This document shows positions 1 through 7,260 of a stretch of DNA of 45,912 nt, piece after piece (positions within the stretch are counted from its first letter, which is position 1; the number at the start of each line of letters is the position of its first letter). A program made the position numbers and the translations under genes. This DNA comes from CAYFJO01 sp964343305 (lineage in GTDB: Bacteria > Planctomycetota > Planctomycetia > Pirellulales > Pirellulaceae), in NCBI GenBank assembly GCA_964343305.1, contig CAYFJO010000036.1, positions 1 to 45,912 on the forward strand, given 5' to 3'. The notes under the pieces are model-generated. The model was not told the DNA's origin. It ran no database searches and was given only the letters and a program-made list of their open reading frames with translations.

Positions 1-53
1 GCAGGCGACGGCTTCGTCATAAGTTGTTATTTGTCGCCAAAGCCGTCGCCTGC
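1..53. repeat. 14-bp perfect inverted repeat
   Basis: GCAGGCGACGGCTT at 1-14 is repeated as its exact reverse complement at 40-53. This is a hairpin able to form on either strand. It has no T-tract after it, so it is not a standard terminator. It resembles the scattered intergenic hairpins seen elsewhere in this window. The first base of the window is the first base of the arm, so the arm may extend further left. Confidence 0.6.
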
Positions 54-337
54 CGCCTCGGCGTTAAACGATTTGCGGGGAGTTTATGCGTAGGCTCGCA
101 AGAAAAAAATGAAGGCCAGCGATGGGAAGTGTCTTTGGGCAGTGAGATATTCCCTACCAACTGGCCTTCGTGGATGCAGCCCACGGGCCAAAATGGGGCA
201 GTGAGAGTAGACCCGCGAAACTACACCCCTGAGAGTGATAGATGCGAGTATAAGCGTTCCCAAAAGAATTGCATTCCCGCTATTGGGGGATTTTTAGCAA
301 AATTTCTTGAGAATGTTTTGCTTCACTCTTATGTCGA
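1..337. other. Gene-free left edge with two inverted repeats
   Basis: No convincing gene is seen here. Positions 1-14 are the exact reverse complement of 40-53, giving a 14-bp stem with a 25-nt loop. A second, longer imperfect hairpin spans 111-169: GAAGGCCAG (111-119) pairs with CTGGCCTTC (161-169), and inside it GGGAA (124-128) pairs with TTCCC (150-154). The motif GGGCAGTGAGA occurs at 137-147 and again at 196-206. The region lies just past the stop of the M48 gene (minus strand), so it is the downstream region of that gene. An open frame at 24-566 on the plus strand crosses into the M48 gene and shows no family features. Confidence 0.5.
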
Positions 338-2314
338 TCAAACACTCTCAATCGCACCGACTGCAATTGGGGGTATTGGGCAATCTAGCGAATCCGCGAT
401 GGCTCGAAGCAACTCCGATTCGCCAACCGTCACCTTGCCATCCGCGCCGACACAAGTCATCGCTGCACTCAAAAGTCGTTTTTTCACGCTCGGCGATGCC
501 TGTGCGAGTTTAACGAGCGCGGCGTCTATAACCTTTAGTGAACATTCGCTCTTTGGCATTAATTGAGGTTTGATCCCATCGGATGCCAATTCCGCACTGG
601 CAAGATCAAATGCGTGTGTCGTTTCTTCATCGTTGTCGTGACCGATGTGCGCCAAGCACGAAATGAGTGCAGTCGTTTCCGCAGCGACCGCGGTCAGGGC
701 ATGACATCGCACGGGCGGCGCGCTTGCACGTTTGAAAAAACGATCCAAATGGCTGATCAGCACACGCTGTAACATGAACTCGAACAGGTCGATCTTTTTG
801 TCGGCCTTGACCAACGCGTCCACCGTCGCGTGAAACTGCTGATATTGTTCGACGGACATTTCGGTTAGCGTGCTTTGCACCATCTCAACGATTGGCAACC
901 GGGCAACGCGTCCTTGTTCCTTGACGATGGGTCCCAACGCGGCAGTCTCTTGCCCGGTCGGTTCGCCCTCATTCTGCTGCACAATTTGCAATTGTTTTGC
1001 CCGGATTTCATCGTCATCGTCCAACAGCAAAGCAAACACGACAGCCCGGGCGCTGAACACGTCATGAATCGCGCCTGTCAGCCGGTCCGGCATCGACGCA
1101 ATCAAATCGTGCGAGTATTGAACGTGTTGTGTCGTGGGCTCGCCCAGCCCGGCCAGGATTACGACAGGCTCGATCGGAATCGCGTGCTCGCCGGTCATCG
1201 GCGTTGGAAACGGAAATCTCGCCGCTTGCTTTTGAGCCTGGGGTTGTGGGGCTTGTTTCTGAGTGTCGGCAGGATCCACATACGGTCTGGTGACAGGGAA
1301 TTGACCATCAAACGACGGATCAATCTTTTTGATTCGATCGTCCAGCGGCGGATGAGTTGCCCACGGTCCGATGCCGGCCATACCAAGTGCGTTGCCAAAC
1401 ATCATGTGACTGGCCGTTTCGGCTTCGGCTGAAACAAGTTTTGAACCAGCGGACAATCCGCCGATCTTTTTCAAAGCACCTCCGATGCCGTCTGGATTGC
1501 GTGTGAATTGCACGGCCGAAGCATCCGCCAGATATTCGCGCTGTCTCGACACGGAAGCCTTGATCAGACGGGCAAAGAACAGCCCGATAAAACCAAGCAC
1601 CACGGCGGCAATGCCGATGACGAGCAACGCGGCACCTGGATCGTTTTTTTTGTTTCTCGAACGTCCGCTGTATGCCGCCGTTCGAATCATGTAGTAGCCG
1701 ATGATGGCGACCAGCAGAATCCCGTTCAGCAGACCGATCAGCCGGACGTTCATCCGCATGTCACCGTTGAGAATGTGACTGAACTCATGCGCGACGACAC
1801 CCTGCAATTCATCGCGGGAAAGAAAGTTGATCGTTCCTCGATTCACGCCGATCACGGCGTCACTGGGCGTGTATCCAGCGGCAAATGCATTGATGCCTTC
1901 CTCTTGATCAAGAACATATACGGGCGGCACGGGAGTCCCCGAAGCGAGAGCCATTTCTTCGACCACGTTTAGCAAGCGTCGCTCGCCAGGATCCGTAGAA
2001 TTCGAATGAATCCGCCTACCGCCAAGCATCATCGCCACGCTCTCACCGCCGCCGCGCAGTTCGTTGATCTTGTACAGACTGCCCAGCCCAATGATCGCGC
2101 CCATGATTCCCGCGACAATTAGCAGCAAATCCGGCTGCCAAAAGTCCATTCCTGATTGGACACCGCTCTCATCCATGGAATGGTTCATCGATGATTCCAC
2201 GGCGCAGGCGATGAGATAAACGCCAACAATCATCAACACCACGGCGATCGCAAAGTAGAACACCAACAAACCCGTTTTGCGACGCGCGGCATCTTGACTT
2301 TGAAAGAAATCCAT
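338..2314 (-). CDS. M48 family metalloprotease (HtpX-like) with long C-terminal extension
   Basis: Predicted membrane-anchored zinc metalloprotease of family M48, 658 residues. Hydrophobic segments are visible at about residues 16-40, 62-82, 195-215 and 230-252. The zinc/catalytic motif HEFSH lies at about 176-180, and REYLADA further on supplies the likely third zinc ligand. HtpX proteins usually have about 290 residues. Here another ~300 residues follow. Their last part (DGKVTVGESELLRA, near the C-terminus) looks like a TerB-type helical domain; that assignment is inference. The gene lies downstream of lemA on the same strand, a pairing common for M48 proteases. The two are separated by two hairpins (2346-2375, 2383-2465), so co-transcription is uncertain. 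HtpX relatives act in membrane protein quality control; the substrate here is unknown. Confidence 0.9.
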   Translation of the reverse strand: MDFFQSQDAARRKTGLLVFYFAIAVVLMIVGVYLIACAVESSMNHSMDESGVQSGMDFWQPDLLLIVAGIMGAIIGLGSLYKINELRGGGESVAMMLGGRRIHSNSTDPGERRLLNVVEEMALASGTPVPPVYVLDQEEGINAFAAGYTPSDAVIGVNRGTINFLSRDELQGVVAHEFSHILNGDMRMNVRLIGLLNGILLVAIIGYYMIRTAAYSGRSRNKKNDPGAALLVIGIAAVVLGFIGLFFARLIKASVSRQREYLADASAVQFTRNPDGIGGALKKIGGLSAGSKLVSAEAETASHMMFGNALGMAGIGPWATHPPLDDRIKKIDPSFDGQFPVTRPYVDPADTQKQAPQPQAQKQAARFPFPTPMTGEHAIPIEPVVILAGLGEPTTQHVQYSHDLIASMPDRLTGAIHDVFSARAVVFALLLDDDDEIRAKQLQIVQQNEGEPTGQETAALGPIVKEQGRVARLPIVEMVQSTLTEMSVEQYQQFHATVDALVKADKKIDLFEFMLQRVLISHLDRFFKRASAPPVRCHALTAVAAETTALISCLAHIGHDNDEETTHAFDLASAELASDGIKPQLMPKSECSLKVIDAALVKLAQASPSVKKRLLSAAMTCVGADGKVTVGESELLRAIADSLDCPIPPIAVGAIESV

Positions 2315-2345
2315 TTTTCCTCGTCCGACAGATGATTCATTGGAA

Positions 2346-2375
2346 GAAGCCCGGCTTTGATAAAAACCGGGCTTC
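2346..2375. repeat. 9-bp hairpin between lemA and the M48 gene
   Basis: GAAGCCCGG (2346-2354) pairs exactly with CCGGGCTTC (2367-2375) around a 12-nt A/T-rich loop. It sits between two minus-strand genes. On the minus strand no T-tract follows, so it is a weak terminator at best. It may instead attenuate transcription or stabilise an mRNA end. Confidence 0.45.
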
Positions 2376-2382
2376 CGTGTGA

Positions 2383-2465
2383 CGGTTCAAAAAGGGGTCA
2401 GATACCTTTGCCGGAACGGCCCAAAGGGTGCTTTGCACAAAGATACCTGACCCCTTTTTGAACCG
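2383..2465. repeat. Long imperfect inverted repeat (GGGGTCAG...CTGACCCC element)
   Basis: The arm at 2383-2410 and the arm at 2438-2465 are near-exact reverse complements. Both end in a CGGTTCAAAAAGGGGTCA-type sequence and surround a central CCGGAACGGCC...GGGTGC segment. The inner arm ends both read GATACC on the plus strand, so the arms mismatch there; a palindromic GGTACC ancestor would explain this. From memory, AAAGGGGTCAGGTACC-type palindromes are spread through many bacterial genomes and are often linked to REP-associated tyrosine transposases. No transposase is encoded here. The element lies 8 bp beyond the lemA stop. Confidence 0.6.
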
Positions 2466-2473
2466 AAATGGAC

Positions 2474-3076
2474 TTAGAAGCTGACCTGAGGAGCAGCCTT
2501 TTCTTTGGGATCTTCGATTTCCCACAATTCTGCTTTGGCGAAGCCCAACATACCAGCGATGACGACGGCGGGGAATCGCTCGCGGGAGATGTTAAAGCTC
2601 GTGACCGAATCATTAAAACCTTGTCGCGAAAAGGAAACCTTGTTTTCGGTCGAGGTCAATTCTTCCTGAAGCGACAACATGTTTTGGTTGGCCTTCAGAT
2701 CGGGATAGGATTCCGCGACCATCATCAACCGGCTCAACGCGCCGCCCAATTGAGACTCCGCTTGTGCCAGGTCCCGCATGGATCCCGGCTCGCCCGGTTT
2801 TGCCGCGGCATTTTTTCCGGCGGAGAAGGCCTGGTTGCGAGCCTGGATGACGGCTTCCAGCGTTTCGCTCTCGTGCTTCATATACCCCTTGGCGGTTTCG
2901 ACGAGATTAGGAATCAAGTCGTATCGACGCTTGAGCTGCACGTCGATTTGAGAAAACGCGTTTTCGTAACGGTTTCGCAAAGTGATCAAATTGTTGTAAA
3001 TGCCGATGGCCCAGACCGCGATCACGATCACGATAAACAGAACAACTGCGAAAAAGACTCCAATCGCCGGCCACAT
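2474..3076 (-). CDS. lemA: LemA family protein
   Basis: LemA-family membrane protein of 200 residues. An N-terminal hydrophobic helix (WPAIGVFFAVVLFIVIVIAV, residues 2-21) is followed by the family core of long helices, with RYENAFSQIDVQLKRR and YDLIPNLVETAKGYMKHE plainly visible. I chose the ATG at 3076 because GGGGGAAAACC precedes it and the membrane helix begins at once. The open frame extends to 3187, but the extra 37 residues are basic, not family-like and would crowd the divergent gene at 3214. LemA proteins have one membrane helix and a helical domain of unknown exact function; they often neighbour M48 or TPM-domain genes. The next gene downstream on this strand is indeed an M48 protease. 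Confidence 0.93.
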   Translation of the reverse strand: MWPAIGVFFAVVLFIVIVIAVWAIGIYNNLITLRNRYENAFSQIDVQLKRRYDLIPNLVETAKGYMKHESETLEAVIQARNQAFSAGKNAAAKPGEPGSMRDLAQAESQLGGALSRLMMVAESYPDLKANQNMLSLQEELTSTENKVSFSRQGFNDSVTSFNISRERFPAVVIAGMLGFAKAELWEIEDPKEKAAPQVSF

Positions 3077-3213
3077 AGGTTTTCCCCCAAGTTGCGGGTA
3101 GTTTTTAGTTGGACGTAGTAAGAATGATAACCGTTTTTTCCAAACCGGCCACCATGACTTCAACCGTATTCGTCTGGAATTCGGCATTCTTGTCGCTGTG
3201 GTAGAATATTGCG

Positions 3214-6200
3214 ATGAATCCAGAGCAGTCTGCGCACCCAGCCGCGTTGGGGTATCGTCAAGTTCGTTACCATTTCAGCGAAGCGCTGCCGCGGGTCTTG
3301 TCGGAGTTGAGCGGATCGCTGTTGATCTCGACTTATCGAAGCGGCCAGCTGGTTGTGGTCAGCGCGGACCAGCAGGCACTGCGGTTTTCGTTTCATCAAT
3401 TTGGTCCAACCACGGGGCTCGCCCTGAACGAACATCGCTTGGCGGTCGCTTCGCCGTCGCAGGTTTGGTTCTTGGAGAATGTTCCTGATTTGGCGTCTCA
3501 AATGAAACCGGTGGGCGAGCACGACACGTGCCTCGTCACTCGCAATTCGTTTGTGACGGGAAACATCACCACGCATGAAGTGGCTTGGGCGGGCAATGAG
3601 CTTTGGATGGTGAACACGCGATTTTCGTGCCTCGCAACGCTTCATGAGGACTACAGTTTCATACCCCGTTGGCGGCCGCCGTTTATTAGTCAATTCTCCC
3701 CGGAAGACCGATGTCATTTGAACGGCGTTGCGATCGATGACGGCAGGCCGAAGTATGTGACCGCGCTTTCTGAAACAAACGAGCCACAAGGCTGGCGAAA
3801 TTCTGCCGTCGACAGCGGATGTTTGATCGAAGTTGACAGTGGCGAGACGATTGTCCGCGGTCTTGCCAGGCCGCACTCGCCGCGCATCTTTGGCGACCGT
3901 TTGTTCGTGCTTGAATCGGGCCAAGGGAACTTGACCTGCGTCGACGCCGCATCGCGGACAACAGAAGTTGTGACGAAGTTTCCAGGGTTCACACGTGGAC
4001 TGTCCTGTCTCGGCCCGTTTGCATTTGTTGGACTCTCCAAGTTCCGCCCTGGGACTTCGGTCCAAACGCTGGAGGAAGACAAATGCGGGGTGGGAGTCGT
4101 TGATCTGCGGACCGGGCAACCCATTGCGGCGCTTCAATTTCTGTCCGGCATCGAAGAAGTCTTCGACGTGGTGGTCCTGCCCGGCTCGCGATTTCCCGCG
4201 CTGGTCGGCCCGGCGCCCGAAGCAGATGACACCAAGCCAGTGTGGGTGGTGCCCAGCGTCGACCAGGCCAATTCCCTGGCGCCTCACAGGTTCGATCGCG
4301 GTGTCGCCCGAGCCGAGTCTCGTCCGGCCGGCGCGACGCGAGAAACGCGGGCATCCGAAACAGCAAGCGACGACGCCGTCGCGCTGTTCAACCAAGCCAA
4401 CCAGTTCCTGCGCGACGACCGCTTTGCCGAAGCCGAGCAACTCTATCGGCAAGCAATCGCCGCGCAAGAAAACTTTGTCGATGCCCACTCCAATCTTGGA
4501 GTCGCCTTGCACTATCAACAGCGGCTCGACGAGGCGCGGCAAGTTCTCGAGCGAGCCGTCGCCCTCAATCCAGATTCGGTCGACGCCCGCATGAATCTTG
4601 CGAACTTGATGTTATATGCCGGTGACTACCAGCGAGGTTGGGTCGATTACGAAGGGCGATGGCAATGCGAGGGCTTCGGCGATAAGCCGCCCAACATTGA
4701 CTCGATCGCTCCCGTGTGGGACGGCTCGCCGCTGGATGACAAGACCATTCTCGTCTATCCCGAGCAAGGTATCGGTGATGATGTCATGTTTGCGTCGTGT
4801 TTGCCCGACGTGATCAATGCAGCCGGGCGATGCGTTGTGCTGGTCCGCCCTCGGCTTGCCAACATGTTTCGACGTTCGTTTCCCCAGGCCGAGATTTATT
4901 TGACAGACGCCCTGGCCCATCAAATCCAGGTCGACGAAGTGGGCGAGATCGATTTTCAGATCGCCGCGGGTTCACTGCCGTTACACTTTCGAACAGCCGA
5001 GGAGGAGTTTTCCGATCGCGAGTCCTTTTTGATCGCGGACGAAGAACTAGTCGAGTCCTGGCGCGATCGATTTCGTCAGCAAGGCGACGCGCCCAACATT
5101 GGCATCTCTTGGCGAGGGGGTGCCGAACCGGCGGAAGTGCGTCGCCGGTCGCTCGCTCTGGAACATTGGAATCCGATCCTGCAAACTCCCGGTGCTCAAT
5201 TCGTCAACCTTCAGTACGGCGATTGCTCGCAAGATTTAGAACGGATCGATAAACAACTCGGCGTCCACATCTCGCACTGGGACGACGTCAACGCGCTGGA
5301 AGATATCGAGACCTTCGTCGCTCAAATCGCGGCCCTCGACCTGGTGATTTCCATCGACAACTCGACCGTCCACATGGCCGGTGCGCTCGGCATTCCCACG
5401 TGGATGATGACGCCGCTTTATTCTGCTTCGGGATGGCGGTGGCAACGTGGCCGCGACCGGTCGCTGTGGTATCCGTCACTTCAGGTCGTTCGGCAAGCTC
5501 GATTCGGCGTGTGGAACGACGTGGTCGACCGCGTCGCGAAGTCGTTGGCTCAAGCCATCGAGTCTCGCTCGTTCGGCAAGGTCGTTTCATCTCCCGATGC
5601 CGCGGAAGGTCTGGCACATCAAGGGATTGCCCTGCACGAGCAACAACGGGTCCAAGAGGCAATTGCTGCTTTTCGACAGGCGATTTCCTTGCGACCCGAT
5701 CGGGCGGAGTACCACAACCACTTGGGCAACGCGTTGCAGGATGCAGGCGAGCAGGATGCGGCGCTGGAATGTTATCGGCGGGCAGTCGAAGTCGACGACA
5801 CTTGCGTGGCGGCACATCAAAACCTTGGCTTTGTGCTCATCAATCACGGCTATCTGGACGAAGGACTGCCGCATCTGCGCCGAGCGCAGGAGTTGCAACC
5901 GTCGGACATCAACCGGGTTTTAATGGCAACCGCGCTGCCGGTCGTTTACGAATCGATTGAGCACGTCCAGCGCCAGCGACAGCGGCTGAAGCGTGAAGTC
6001 AACCAACTTGTTGCCGATGGAGTCACGATCGACACGACGCGGACCACCGTGCCCACAAACTTTTTCTGTGCCTACCAAGGAAGAAACGACCGCGACATTC
6101 AGTCCCAAATTGGCAAAATTCATCGTGGTGTTTCCCTCGCTTGCACTGAAAACCGCAAGTCACCGCACGGCGGCAAAATCAAGATCGGCTTTTTGTCCGA

Positions 6201-7260
6201 TCACTTTTGCAACCACACGATCGGACGCTTGAATCTTCGCACGGTGCGGCATCTGCCGCGCGACAAGTTTGAAGTCACTGTCATTTCCGTCGGCGACCAC
6301 GATGACACCATGGCCAGGCAGTTCCAGCAGTTCGCCGATCAATACATCGTCGTGCCGAACCAGGTTGAAATCGCCCGGCAAATGATTGCCGACATGGGAC
6401 TCGACGTACTGTTTTTCACTGACGTTGGCATGCACCATGTGATCTACACGTTGAGCTTTTCACGCATGGCACCCGTTCAATGTGCCACGTGGGGCCATCC
6501 TGTGACGACCGGCAGTCCGGCCATCGACTTCTTTGTCTCGGCCGAGCATTTGGAAACCGACGATGCGGACCAACATTACACGGAACAACTCCTCCGGCTT
6601 CCGCGCGTGGGCGTGTGTTACGAAATGCCTCAACCACCAGTTCCCGGCCGTGATCGACAATCATTTGGCTTGTCCGACGACACACACATTTACCTTTGTC
6701 CACAAACACTGTTCAAAATCCACCCGGAATTCGACGACATCCTAGCCGCAATTCTACGCGCCGATCCGCGAGGCGAAGTTGTGTTGATCGAAGGCCGCGT
6801 GCCGCAATGGACGCGACTCTTACGCGAGCGATTCGATCGAACGATGCCTGATGTCGCGTCGCGAGTGCGATTCTTGCCGACAATGTCGCACGAGACATTC
6901 TTGTCACTAAATGCGGTCGCTGACGTTGCGCTCGACCCGATTCATTTCGGCGGTGGAAACACCACCTACGAAGCCTTGGCGATGGGGCTACCTGTCGTGA
7001 CTTGGCCCAGTCAGTTGATGCGCGGGCGGATCACCTATGCTCTCTACCAACAAATGCAACTGCACGATTGCATCGTCGATTCTCCCAATGCCTATGTGCA
7101 TCTCGCGGTCCAATTGGGGGTCGATGCCGATTTTCGCAAGTCGATCGTCACCAAAATCGAGGAAACTCGTCACAAGGTTTTCGACGACACCGGAGCGATT
7201 GTCGCCTTGGGCGACGCCCTCTACCAGCGAGCGTTGCACTACGCGCGGCATGTAGATTGA
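3214..7260 (+). CDS. Multi-domain glycosyltransferase: TIGR03032-like, TPR, GT9-like, TPR, O-GlcNAc-transferase-like
   Basis: A 1348-residue chimera. Residues ~1-355 resemble the TIGR03032/DUF4915 propeller family. TPR repeats begin near 390 (ALFNQANQFLRDDRFAEAEQ). Residues ~510-790 match TPR-linked GT9/heptosyltransferase-like domains (PEQGIGDDVMFA; DNSTVHMAGALGIPTW). More TPRs follow at ~799-905. Residues ~990-1330 form a SPINDLY/O-GlcNAc-transferase (GT41)-like domain with SDHFCNHTIG, a Lys in LFKIHPEF that matches the nucleotide-sugar contact, and GGGNTTYEALAMGLPVVTWP. It likely glycosylates protein or surface polymer; donor and acceptor are unknown. There is no signal peptide, so it is probably cytosolic. 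A TAGAAT at 3202-3207 sits so close to the ATG that the start may be leaderless; no clear ribosome site is seen. The last 273 bp overlap a convergent gene. Confidence 0.88.
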   Translation: MNPEQSAHPAALGYRQVRYHFSEALPRVLSELSGSLLISTYRSGQLVVVSADQQALRFSFHQFGPTTGLALNEHRLAVASPSQVWFLENVPDLASQMKPVGEHDTCLVTRNSFVTGNITTHEVAWAGNELWMVNTRFSCLATLHEDYSFIPRWRPPFISQFSPEDRCHLNGVAIDDGRPKYVTALSETNEPQGWRNSAVDSGCLIEVDSGETIVRGLARPHSPRIFGDRLFVLESGQGNLTCVDAASRTTEVVTKFPGFTRGLSCLGPFAFVGLSKFRPGTSVQTLEEDKCGVGVVDLRTGQPIAALQFLSGIEEVFDVVVLPGSRFPALVGPAPEADDTKPVWVVPSVDQANSLAPHRFDRGVARAESRPAGATRETRASETASDDAVALFNQANQFLRDDRFAEAEQLYRQAIAAQENFVDAHSNLGVALHYQQRLDEARQVLERAVALNPDSVDARMNLANLMLYAGDYQRGWVDYEGRWQCEGFGDKPPNIDSIAPVWDGSPLDDKTILVYPEQGIGDDVMFASCLPDVINAAGRCVVLVRPRLANMFRRSFPQAEIYLTDALAHQIQVDEVGEIDFQIAAGSLPLHFRTAEEEFSDRESFLIADEELVESWRDRFRQQGDAPNIGISWRGGAEPAEVRRRSLALEHWNPILQTPGAQFVNLQYGDCSQDLERIDKQLGVHISHWDDVNALEDIETFVAQIAALDLVISIDNSTVHMAGALGIPTWMMTPLYSASGWRWQRGRDRSLWYPSLQVVRQARFGVWNDVVDRVAKSLAQAIESRSFGKVVSSPDAAEGLAHQGIALHEQQRVQEAIAAFRQAISLRPDRAEYHNHLGNALQDAGEQDAALECYRRAVEVDDTCVAAHQNLGFVLINHGYLDEGLPHLRRAQELQPSDINRVLMATALPVVYESIEHVQRQRQRLKREVNQLVADGVTIDTTRTTVPTNFFCAYQGRNDRDIQSQIGKIHRGVSLACTENRKSPHGGKIKIGFLSDHFCNHTIGRLNLRTVRHLPRDKFEVTVISVGDHDDTMARQFQQFADQYIVVPNQVEIARQMIADMGLDVLFFTDVGMHHVIYTLSFSRMAPVQCATWGHPVTTGSPAIDFFVSAEHLETDDADQHYTEQLLRLPRVGVCYEMPQPPVPGRDRQSFGLSDDTHIYLCPQTLFKIHPEFDDILAAILRADPRGEVVLIEGRVPQWTRLLRERFDRTMPDVASRVRFLPTMSHETFLSLNAVADVALDPIHFGGGNTTYEALAMGLPVVTWPSQLMRGRITYALYQQMQLHDCIVDSPNAYVHLAVQLGVDADFRKSIVTKIEETRHKVFDDTGAIVALGDALYQRALHYARHVD

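Noticed and set aside
24..566. 180-residue plus-strand frame at the left edge
   Set aside because: It covers hairpins, runs antisense into the M48 gene end and has no recognisable domain or ribosome site.
3160..4542. 460-residue frame on the minus strand inside the glycosyltransferase gene
   Set aside because: It is antisense to clear TIGR03032/TPR coding sequence and its product has no domain pattern. Codon bias of the real gene leaves the opposite strand open.
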